A stretch of 64,000 nucleotides of DNA from Trematomus loennbergii (lineage: Eukaryota; Chordata; Actinopteri; Perciformes; Nototheniidae), in NCBI GenBank assembly GCA_012861695.1, contig JAAOOA010000157.1, positions 366,501 to 430,500 on the forward strand. Reading direction: 5' to 3'. This document shows, one piece after another, positions 55,867 through 64,000 of this stretch; the first letter of the stretch is position 1; every line of letters begins with the position of its first letter. A model generated the notes under the pieces. The model did no database searches, was not told the DNA's origin, and saw only the letters and a list, made by a program, of their open reading frames with translations. The position numbers and the translations under genes were made by a program.

Positions 55867-57175
55867 CAGGGGCCTCATTTATAACGCCTTGCGTAGGATT
55901 GACGTGGGAAGGTTGCTTACCAAAAAAATAGGTACAGAAATTTTCCGACATTTTCCGATTCACAAAACATTGCGAACCGGCGAGGGAAGTGCGTACCGGC
56001 ACTTCCTACGCCTGTTTCCCTTAATAAATAAATAAATCACAATCGACTCGAAATGCGGCGCAGCTTTTGCGGGCTTCACGTAACGCCCATATTTGCCTAT
56101 AAATAGTCAAAGAAACGCCCATTCATCATTCATTTTGACTGACTGCATGAAGAAGATAGCAGGAAATTACGACCGAACAGCTAAAAAAGACATCTCACAC
56201 CGTGTCAGATTTTGGTTATTTTGGGGAGGTCGAGATAAATCATATTGTTTGGTGGATGCAGTTTGAACCAGAGTAGCAGCATGGAGGTCGGATCGTCACC
56301 AAAATAAATAAATAAGTGGTCCGAAAAAAGTTAATGAAAAATACACATAACCTTCAGGCAGTGTGTTTGTCCCGGGGACAGGAACCCCCCCCCTTGATGA
56401 GAAACTGTAAGAAATGATCGGGGACTCCCTCCGGAGTGGAGTCATGACGACTGGATCTGAATAATTTTGTTGTATTTGGTGGTTTGTGTTCCAGCTGTCG
56501 ATCAGCAACTATATATCATAATCCACCAGTTAAAGGAAATACAACTAATGTGTTGTGTTATATTAGCTGTTTACCACATATGGTGTTCTTAGTTTCCATA
56601 CCTCCTGTGTTTTACGAGCGACTTATCAAGTCTTGGCAAACGGCATAAAACACGATTAAACGTGATAGTATATAAAACCATGCTCGTATCTACAACCTAT
56701 AGAAATGCAAACGGCCTCAGTTTAGACGTAATTCTGTCCTCCTGCTTACCGCATCATTTATGAGAAAACATTCATTACATTAACACAACATATTCGAGGT
56801 GGTTTTAAATAACATATCCGTATTTATTTATTTCTCCAAGTTATGTTTTTGTGTGCACTGAGGAGTCTCAAACAGGCGTTTGTTTAATCATTTTAAGATT
56901 GGCTTTAATCAATGTTTGAAAATGAATTCTTCATATTTGATAAATGAGAGGTAACATTTATTTCCACATATTTCTCTCCATTCTTCCTTCTGCCAACGGT
57001 GTCGCAGTTTCTCGTCTCTCCCGTTGTGGTGCTTAGTGCGTACGCATGGGTTAGAGTTTGCGTGGAGGACCGCACATTTTCCCGTCAAGTTAGTATTTTA
57101 TAAATCGCAAACATTGCGTAGAAACTGGCGTACGCCATTTTTTGAGCGTATATCCCTTTATAAATGAGGCCCCAG
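55867..57175. mobile_element. TIR element (GGGCCTCATTTATAA ends), CAG flanks
   Basis: The element 55870-57172 begins GGGCCTCATTTATAACGC and ends CCTTTATAAATGAGGCCC. CAG lies directly outside both ends. The subterminal TTGCGTA/TACGCA motifs are inverted. This end type is abundant in fish genomes; I do not assign a superfamily. Confidence 0.7.
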
Positions 57176-57301
57176 ATCTATTGTATGAAGCGATGCCGGT
57201 AGCGGAGGTAAGGCACACACACCAAATGTTCAGGAAATGGTTAATACAGCGAAAATCAAAGCTGGCGATCTCTTGGTTTGATATGTTTTCTCCCAGACAA
57301 C

Positions 57302-57337
57302 ATGGACATAAGAACATTTTTTTCAAAGAAGAGGAAA
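57302..57337 (+). pseudogene. First exon of a hAT transposase (MDIR.FF type)
   Basis: MDIRTFFSKKRK is followed by a GTAAGT donor. It matches the N-terminus of TTF/ZMYM1-like fish hAT transposases. A later open segment near 57960-58065 (LEALESESEAEYRDSGERS, then a GTGAGTG donor) may be another exon, but the catalytic domain is absent. Confidence 0.5.
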
Positions 57338-58739
57338 GTAAGTCATCAGCTGGTAGCAGTTAATCAGTTAACAGTGATGGCGGCGTCTCACTTCTGGAGA
57401 GGAGTTTCGTCTTTATGTCATGATAAAGAGATACAAATACTGAATAGTTTAGATGAGAAAAGGCATCGAAATGCCAGGTTACTAGTATTTATCATGTAAA
57501 CAGGGAACATGAATAACCCGATCTCTCTGTGCTCATGTAAACACCATATCCCCAATATGATCATAACCGGGATAATACTCATAAACGGCTTACTGATGTC
57601 CATGTAGAGACGCAGTCAGTGTGTTTTACTGGAGCTTCAGTTCGATAAGAGATTATTTTCTGAGTTCTTTAACTTAGGTACTCTCTCTCAAATGGTAATG
57701 TGCATTATGTTTTAATTATACTTCTTATCATTCAGAAGCTTTTTGTGTGTGTTTATGTTTTACTGAGTGCTTATAGGCTATTTCCATCCCAGTATTCAGT
57801 TAACTATTTATTTTCTGTGCACATTACATAGACTAGCTAATATTCTACCTACTGCTTGGGACTTTGAGTCTTCAAAATGTCCAATGTCACAGACTGGGAC
57901 TTACTTTAGAGTCAGTTGTATTTACATTCAGTATGACTTTTATGATTCAATGTGAAAGAGTATACTGCTCAATAAATAATGATCACTTCGCCACCTCTCT
58001 TGAGGCACTTGAGAGTGAGTCAGAGGCAGAATACAGGGACAGTGGAGAGAGGTCCATTGCTGAGGTGAGTGATGAAGGGAAATGACAGTTGAGAGTCATT
58101 TGTGATGTGGACTCTCATCCCAGGATTTTAAGGAATCAGTGGGGATATTGAACAGGAAACATTTCAGTCAAGGGGCATCATATGACCAATATAGACAGAA
58201 GAGCAACATGTATTTGAACATTTAAGTCAATGATACCATTCCTAGGTGAACTTAACATCCGTATGGAGTCAGATCAGTCTCAATATTAATAAATGCTCAC
58301 AGAAGGATTCACAAATGTATTTTGCGATTTATATATAAATGACTCTCCACAACAATATCTCTCAATGCACTCACAATATTTATTGTTGTATATAAATGTA
58401 CAAAAAATGGGCATTTAACTGCTTTTTATTAATTCAAAGACAGCTCTGAATTAATAATCAAATATGTTTCCTTTCTTTACTACTGGATGAAATTACAAAA
58501 TGTACCCATCATTTTCCTCATGCTACATAAAAGTATCAAACCACCTGTTAAAATGCACCAGAATACAGAAATCAATTTTTTTTTCCGCCCCCACACCCCC
58601 GTTAAAAATGTCCCCCCTACATTCAGGATGCTTCCTACGCCATGGTCCTGAGTCTCCGGACTCCGGACATGTCCTCTGACGCGGATAGGCTTGAATCATT
58701 TCTGATGATCCCATTGGCTCACCTACTTTACGTCATGAC

Positions 58740-58834
58740 GTCTTGTTGTTGGCGGAGGGGCGGGGCAGTGCATTTAGGGGAGCTACCGAGCAGCAACATC
58801 TGAGAAAGCCGCCGAAAAGACACTCGGTTTCCAG
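58740..58834 (+). other. zdhhc3: Probable promoter and non-coding first exon of zdhhc3
   Basis: A GC-rich segment with GAGGGGCGGGGC (Sp1-type box) is followed by sequence ending CGGTTTCCAG|GTGAGATT, a strong donor at 58835. No start codon in frame is needed: the next exon (63007) carries the ATG. The position, plus orientation and CpG content fit the 5' UTR exon of the DHHC gene downstream. An RNA read across 58834/63007 would settle it. Confidence 0.5.
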
Positions 58835-61191
58835 GTGAGATTCAGCGGGATACACTGAGAATTATTCTGACAGGCGTTCCTGAGCGTCTCCTGCTTTAAA
58901 GCTGAAGTGAAGGACACCGACAGGAAGGGCAGACATCCAGTACATGCTCTGACACAGCAGCTAGCGGAAGCTGAGCTGGACTGACGGTAGCTAATGAGTG
59001 GAGAGGCTGCTAAGAGATGCAGGCAGGTTTCGATAGGCCTGTAACGGTGGTAAGCCAACAGCAGGCGGCTTTCACTGAGGCTCACTTTTCTTACCGGTAG
59101 TTTTAACATAGCCTGGCCAAATGTCATGCCTTCAGGTGAGCGGGGACACAGACACTGTTTGACTCGCTGGAGCACGGTGAGCAGGAGACCAGTGACCCAT
59201 ATATCGGTAGAGAAAGGTTATCGATGCACACTTCGGCAGCCTGCCATACGATGTCTTTGAATGATTTAGGTAACATATAAAATATAAACTTATATTGTCT
59301 TCTGGGCTCAAACTTCTATTTTCTGTCACACCTAGGTCACAGTTTACTACCTGTAGTCAAAGCTGAGTCCTGGTGACTCAGCTTTGACCTCATGCTTCCT
59401 GTCATTACATTTGTTCACACAGATAGGGGTAGGACTCTTAGCTGTTATTACCTCCTAAATCTTCTTTACTGACAACTTTGATTTACTCGCCAGTGTTTTC
59501 ACTCGTTTTACATTCTTAAAGTATAATGCATATTATTTAAAAATAATCTGAGGCCCTTATTTTGACAGTTGCAGGAATGTATAAAAGGTATTATATTAAT
59601 GAAATAATCCAAAATATATAAAAAATCACTAGATACAATAAAATTAAATCGTGAAAAATAATGATGAAATATTTTAGTAATAACAATACATTTAATTTCA
59701 AAGTGCTTTTTCAGGTGCTCAAAGACGCTTTACAGTGGTGATAAAACGAGATAAAATAGAATAAAAATTATTAAAACAGCAACACATATTATAATAGAAT
59801 AAAAAATATGAAAACAGCAACACAACATAATTCTCAAATTTAAAAGCCATTCTGAAGAGGTGTGTTTTGAAAGTGGGTGGGTCGGTGCAGTCTCTGATGT
59901 GTTGTGGAAGGGAGTTCCAGAGGGTGGGGGCAGCGATGGAGAAGGCTCTGTCCCCCCAGGTTCGGAGCTTGGTTCGTGTGGGGATAGAAAGGAGGTTCGC
60001 TTCTGATGAACGAAGGCTGCGGGAAGGGGTGTAGTGGTGGATCAGGTCGGTGAGGTATGGGGGGGCCTGATTATTGAGAACTTTGTGTGTTAGCAGAAGG
60101 ATTTTGAAGTGTATTCGTTGACGGACAGGGAGCCAGTGCAGGTTTTGAAGGATGGAATTTGGATGATGAACCATACAGGATGCTGTTGCAGTAGTCCAGT
60201 CTTGAAGTGATGAATGCGTGGATGAGGGTTTCAGCAGCCGGGAAGGAGAGTGAGGGGCGGAGGCAGGCAATGTTTTTTTAGATGGAAGAAGGCGGTCCTG
60301 GTGATGTGGTTTATGTGTTTATCGAATTTGAGCTGGCTGTCAAAAATTACTCCAAGGTTGTGAATGTGAGGAGAGGGTTAGAGTGGTGTTGTCAAGGGTG
60401 AGGTTGAAGTTCTGGTGGTGTTGGAGCTGAGGTGGGATTTCAGTTGGGAGGCTACAACACGTCCGAGTAGTTTTGATAGGAAGGGGAGATTCGAGATGGG
60501 CCGGAAGTTGGACATGATGTCAGGTGTGAGTCCAGATCTTTTCAGTATGGGTGTAACAGCAGCCAGTTTGAGTGAGGACGGGACCGATCCAGAGCAGAGG
60601 GAGGAGTTAATGATTATGATTTATGAGTTGGGAGATGGGAGGGAGGCATGCCCTGACAAATGTTGTTGGTATGGGGTCCAGAGTGCAGGTGGAGTTCATT
60701 CCAGCCATGAGGGTGGACAGTTGCATTGGGGTCACAGGGGAGAACCGGGATAGGGGCTGTGAGGTGAAGGGGGGAGATGGGGAGGGCTGCTGAGGAGGTC
60801 AGGTTTCTATAAATGCTGTCAATTTTGGATTGAAAGAATGAGAGAAAGAATTGCACTGTGCGTTTGTGAAGGATGGGGTGGCATTGTCACAGGGTTTAAG
60901 GCAGTGATTCTCAAATGGGGGTACGCGGACCCCTCGGGGTACGTTGGGGTACTGCAGGGGGTACGTGAGATAAACATTTATAAAAAGGTTAATTAAAAAA
61001 TACCATGCATGATTACAAAAATAATCATAGTACAATAAGTTAACACAATTTTACATAAAATATTCCTAGAACCGCCAAGGGTTCAAGATCCGTTCTTGTG
61101 CATTTCTGGTGCTTAACTGGTTCTTCTCTGTTTTTACAAGTGTGTGGTCACGTTCTAGTCACTTTGCTCAGCGCTACTGCTTGTTAAACAA

Positions 61192-61502
61192 AATGCCGTC
61201 AATATCAGGAGGCGTATGCTTTGATGGGATTCACGTCAACAAACGGCAACCCGCCCCAGGCATTGTGTTTTTCTGTGGGGAGAAACTAGCCAACAGCTCG
61301 ATGAAACCAGCGTGCCTCCAGAGACATCTCAGCATCAAACACCTGTGTCATGTTGGTAAGCCACCGGAGTTTCAAGAGAAAACTTGCTCAGTTTAGATCC
61401 TCGCAAGAGATGATGCGAAAAGCCTCCGCAACATCAGCCAAAGCACTGGAGGCATCGGATGCGGTGTCTCTTCTCATCGCAAAAGCCGTACACGATCGCT
61501 AA
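61192..61502 (+). pseudogene. hAT (ZBED5-like) transposase N-terminal fragment
   Basis: MPSISGGVCFDG is followed by IVFFCGEKLANSSMKPACLQ and RHLSIKHLCHVGKP, a BED-type finger with its Cys and the H-x4-H pair. After a frame break near 61385 another frame reads RKASATSAKALEASDAVSLL and IAKAVHDR. The first Cys pair is incomplete (FFCG). The MITE inserted 180 bases downstream removes any continuation. Confidence 0.78.
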
Positions 61503-61672
61503 CGACCTACAACTCCTAAATAGTGTCATTGCAGTGTTATTACATAGTTTGTTTATAATTGCACTTTTTTTTTTTCTTGTATATTCATGGGGTTTCGGTT
61601 GGTATAGTTGCACATCAGGCACCACAGTGGATTTTATTATAATATTTGTGTATTGTATTTTATAGTTTTTGT

Positions 61673-62219
61673 ATAATATATAGGGCTGTCAAGTTAACGC
61701 GTTAATAACACGTTAACGCAAAAAAAAAATTAACGCCACTAATTATTTTAACGCGATTAACGCATGTGTATTTTTTGTCCTCGGCCGCCCCGTAGTTTCA
61801 GAGCGCATCGAGTTTAAAATATCATCTACAAGCTGATGCTGACAGCCCCGCTCCTGCCGCCGCTTATGGCAGACCACACTTCCACGCTCACCGGCAGGCC
61901 CGGACTGGCCATCGGGAGGACCGGGAGGGTGTGTATGTGTGGGGCGACTCGCGCGAGCGAGGCACACCTTACGTGTTGTTGTTGTTAGCATCTGGTGCTA
62001 GCTAGCTGCGCTAACGGATATAAGGAGCTGTTTCAATGACATTTCGCCGACAACTGCGCCGAGCACTTGACTTTATGCAGGCAGCCAGACAGTGGGACAT
62101 TGTACGAAAAGTCAGCACACTCAGCACGGATAGTACGCGCAACATGACTGCAGCTCCCGTTCGAGCATATATGCCTTGAACTGCACATACTGTAGCTCCA
62201 ACGATCCATCACAGTGTCT

Positions 62220-62269
<50 letters not shown>

Positions 62270-62550
62270 TGTATTGTATTATTGTATGAGAGAGGTTCCA
62301 GGTTGAATTGAGGCGAATATTTGTAATGTTCAGAGGTTGTTGTGTTTAATATTCATGAGAATATTTGTCATTGTTCAAATGATAATAAACAAACATATAA
62401 AGCATATTTGTCCACTCATATGTTGATAAGAGTATTAAAAACTTGAAAAATATCCCTCTAAGGTACATTTAGAACAGATACAAAATGTGCGATTAATTTG
62501 CGATTAATCGCGATTAAATATTTTAATCGACTGACAGCCCTAATAATATA
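61673..62550. mobile_element. hAT MITE with perfect 8-bp TSD, CA core (copy 2)
   Basis: The element 61681-62542 has the same ends as copy 1 (TAGGGCTGTCAAGTTAACGC ... CGACTGACAGCCCTA) in the same orientation. ATAATATA flanks both ends exactly (61673-61680, 62543-62550). The CA tract (62221-62267) is shorter than in copy 1. Sequence agreement with copy 1 is high along the whole length outside the CA tract. Confidence 0.92.
62221..62267. repeat. (CA)n microsatellite
   Basis: CA dinucleotide repeat in the core of the hAT MITE copy 2. Confidence 0.97.
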
Positions 62551-63006
62551 TAATATTGTTCATTGGTTTGTTAAACATATATTACAAAAATCTGTTTTAA
62601 AAAAACGTCTCGTGCATAAAGATGAAAATATCCTTAGTTTGTTGTAATTCATGCATGAAGGAGTTGTCGGGGTCGGTCAGGGGGTACTTGGCTGAGAAAA
62701 AGTTTCAAAGGGGGTACAATACTGAAAAAAGTTTGAGAAGCACTGGTTTAAGGAGTGTGCTGATGGTGGAGAACAGAGCCTTGGGGTTGCTGGAGCCGGA
62801 GTGTTTCAGTTGTGAGTAGTAGTTGGACCGGAGTTGCCCATTTCCAGTGTTAAATGCTGAGAAAACTCCCTAGAGTCTTTTTCTGGCGTGGTTTATGTTT
62901 AGTCCCATCTGTTGACAAAAGCTTCTCTAGAGAACCAAACCTTTCTCTTGCCACGTAACTCTCCTCTCTTCTCTTCTTCTCTCCTCCTCTCCTCTCCTCT
63001 CCTCAG

Positions 63007-63420
63007 CATGCGGTGACTGAGGCCTTCAGGCTCAGTGGATCCGGCAGCAGCAGCAGCAGGCGTCTGGCTTGATGAAGGATGAAGAGCCCGGTGCACAGAT
63101 GCAGGGATGTGGAGCACGGCCGTGGGCAGGGCACGGGGGGGGCTGGGACCACCTGCCTGCAGGCCGAGCAGCGCATCCCCATCTCCAAAGACGTCATCAC
63201 CTCCTCCGCTGCCTCGGCCATGTGGTTCATCAGGGACGCCTGCGGCATCGTGTGCGCCGTCATCACCTGGGTGCTGGTGCTGTATGCAGAGTTCGTGGTG
63301 CTGTTTGTGATGCTGCTGCCCTCCAAGAATCTGATGTACAGCATTGTGAACGGGACTCTGTTCAACATTCTGGCCTTCCTTGCCCTCGCTTCACACCTCA
63401 GGGCCATGTGCACTGACCCT
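63007..63420 (+). CDS. zdhhc3: DHHC palmitoyltransferase (ZDHHC3-like), first coding exon
   Basis: The exon starts after CTCCTCTCCTCAG; coding begins at ATG 63079 and gives 114 codons to the donor CCT|GTAAGT. The N-terminus [13 protein letters not shown] is cytosolic. Two helices follow: about residues 55-80 ([20 protein letters not shown]) and 87-108 ([20 protein letters not shown]), then TDP of the DPG motif. MWFIRD.CGI and [14 protein letters not shown] match ZDHHC3 more closely than ZDHHC7. The enzyme S-acylates membrane and synaptic proteins at the Golgi. The ATG at 63072 is in another frame and was rejected. Only the N-terminal part lies in the window. Confidence 0.88.
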
Positions 63421-63650
63421 GTAAGTGGCACTTATTTGGTGATATAGAAATTATTCACATTCATTAAGAATTAGTTGACAGGCTAGCAAGGTTTAAAGGA
63501 ACGTTTCTTGCATGAAAGTTTAGGGCACAGTCCTGATAAATGGAGCTTTACTTTCAAAGAGTTATCAGGGAATGTTTAGCCTGTCCCTTCTTTATTTCAT
63601 TATGATGATGCTGCTGAAGTCCTCTACCGTGTGCTCCTGTTTCTTGCTAG

Positions 63651-63775
63651 GGTGCAGTGCCAAAAGGGAATGCTACTAAGGAATACATAGAAAGCCTTCA
63701 GCTGAAACCAGGGCAGGTGGTCTACAAATGCCCCAAGTGCTGCAGCATCAAGCCTGACCGAGCTCACCACTGCAG
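63651..63775 (+). CDS. zdhhc3: DHHC palmitoyltransferase (ZDHHC3-like), second coding exon
   Basis: After the acceptor TTTCTTGCTAG the exon reads [20 protein letters not shown] then [19 protein letters not shown], ending at GCAG|GTAGG with two bases of the next codon. It completes the DPG motif and supplies the first zinc ligands (CPKC, HHC) of the cysteine-rich domain. The catalytic DHHC tetrapeptide is expected in the next exon, beyond the window. The phase matches the previous exon. Confidence 0.9.
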
Positions 63776-64000
63776 GTAGGACAGAGAGGGCTGCCGTGTG
63801 AGGCGTTCATTACCCAGTCACATGCTTACAGCTGCATCTTGTGGTGCAGTGAATGAAGTCTCATTTCTGAATTTGGTACATTTGTAAAATAAGAACTCAG
63901 AATGTAGGATGTAGGTCAGAATGTTCACATCCACTAATTGTGTCCTTGTGCAGTGGTTGTATTCGATAAAATGTTTCATTCTCTTTTCTTTATTTCCTAA
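63776..64000 (+). other. zdhhc3: Start of the next zdhhc3 intron
   Basis: From the GTAGG donor to the window end no acceptor followed by DHHC coding sequence is visible, so the following exon lies outside. Confidence 0.6.

Larger units (their letters stand above)
54445..58652 (+). mobile_element. hAT element with perfect 8-bp TSD, two other elements inside
   Basis: The element 54453-58644 begins CATGGGCGTCGCAGCC and ends CTTCCTACGCCATG. GTCCTGAG flanks both ends exactly (54445-54452, 58645-58652). Next to the left end is GGTGGGACAAGTCCCCCCCA, typical of hAT elements whose transposase starts MDIR.FF. That start appears at 57302 (MDIRTFFSKKRK, donor GTAAGT), but the rest of the transposase is not found. 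Inserted at 54583-55689 and 55870-57172 are two further TIR elements, leaving about 1.8 kb. Confidence 0.88.
60894..62753 (+). mobile_element. hAT element with perfect 8-bp TSD and BED-finger relic
   Basis: The element 60902-62745 begins CAGTGATTCTCAAATGGGGG and ends AAAGTTTGAGAAGCACTG. GTTTAAGG flanks both ends exactly (60894-60901, 62746-62753). It contains a BED-type zinc-finger fragment of a transposase and is itself interrupted by a hAT MITE at 61681-62542. Confidence 0.92.
59690..62860 (-). mobile_element. L2-clade LINE, reverse transcriptase region, split by a hAT
   Basis: On the minus strand the polyprotein runs from about 62840: YYSQLKHSGSSNPKALFSTI up to the hAT at 62745, continuing after 60902 with PCDNATPSFTNAQCNSF. 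It then reads STCTLDPIPTTFVRA, VTPILKRSGLTPDIM and NFRPISNLPFLSKLL (RT core), [31 protein letters not shown] and HYTPSRSLRSSE, to the end near 59719. Several frame breaks interrupt it. The 3' end near 59690 is AAAGTGCTTTTTC-type. The element sits in intron 1 of the DHHC gene, antisense to it. Confidence 0.85.

Noticed and set aside
60415..60753. 112-codon plus-strand frame
   Set aside because: The minus strand of the same region reads as L2 reverse transcriptase (NFRPISNLPFLSKLL), so the plus frame is a shadow.
63069..63416. 115-codon frame overlapping the zdhhc3 exon
   Set aside because: It lies in another frame, begins at a non-ATG codon and lacks the conserved MWFIRD and TDPG motifs found in the frame starting at 63079.

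Overview
This is vertebrate nuclear DNA, almost certainly from a ray-finned (teleost) fish. The evidence is spliced genes with GT-AG introns, long CA/GA microsatellites, fish-type DIRS, L2 and L1 retrotransposons, tRNA-derived SINEs, and dense hAT, PIF-Harbinger and TTAA-targeting DNA transposons. A melanocortin-2 receptor gene with an intron inside the DRY codon triplet points to a percomorph-like teleost. No bacterial, viral or CRISPR feature was seen.

Host genes are few. mc2r (ACTH receptor) lies on the minus strand at 13508-15100 in two coding exons; as written, exon 2 carries a one-base deletion that ends translation early. A DHHC palmitoyltransferase best matching zdhhc3 starts on the plus strand: a probable non-coding first exon at about 58750-58834, a 4.2 kb intron full of transposons, coding exons at 63079-63420 and 63651-63775, and the rest of the gene beyond the window. 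A weaker candidate is an unrecognised spliced minus-strand unit at about 48372-50400, whose 3' side is cut by a DIRS retrotransposon.

Nearly everything else is transposon, often nested, and many borders can be fixed by target-site duplications (TSDs). 1-2.4 kb: non-coding, then an L2-like LINE end. 2.8-11.4 kb: apparently one hAT element swollen to 8.6 kb by two inverted terminal-repeat elements, a CA-rich hAT MITE, a LINE end and a second hAT. 12.4-13.4 kb: a TIR element beside mc2r. 15.5-19.5 kb: a PIF-Harbinger element carrying both a Myb-like gene and a transposase gene, both broken. 22.4-23.6 kb: a deleted DIRS. 24.3-25.1 kb: a 0.8 kb palindrome. 27.1-30.5 kb: a TTAA-flanked element with a hAT inside, then a long-TIR element with a THAP-like remnant. 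31-34.3 kb: an L1 LINE split by two TTAA-type insertions. 34.3-35.8 kb: a hAT transposase relic. 35.8-38.5 kb: a third DIRS fragment broken by two DNA elements. 38.5-41.9 kb: a second, inverted Harbinger copy with a hAT inside. 42.3-48.4 kb: an almost complete DIRS element on the minus strand (Gag-like, RT-RNase H and tyrosine recombinase frames). 50.6-52.3 kb: a Harbinger element with a hAT inside. 52.5-54.4 kb: a SINE and a Tc1/mariner-like element with a duplicated end. 54.5-58.6 kb: a hAT with two further elements inside. 59.7-62.9 kb: an L2 LINE split by a hAT that is itself split by a hAT MITE, all within zdhhc3 intron 1.

No transposon protein frame here looks fully intact. The strongest points for follow-up are the mc2r frameshift, the recently inserted DIRS with matching inverted termini, sequence modules shared between unrelated transposon families, the large palindrome, and the uncharacterised spliced unit next to the DIRS insertion. 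All family assignments rest on reading motifs by eye; no database search was possible.
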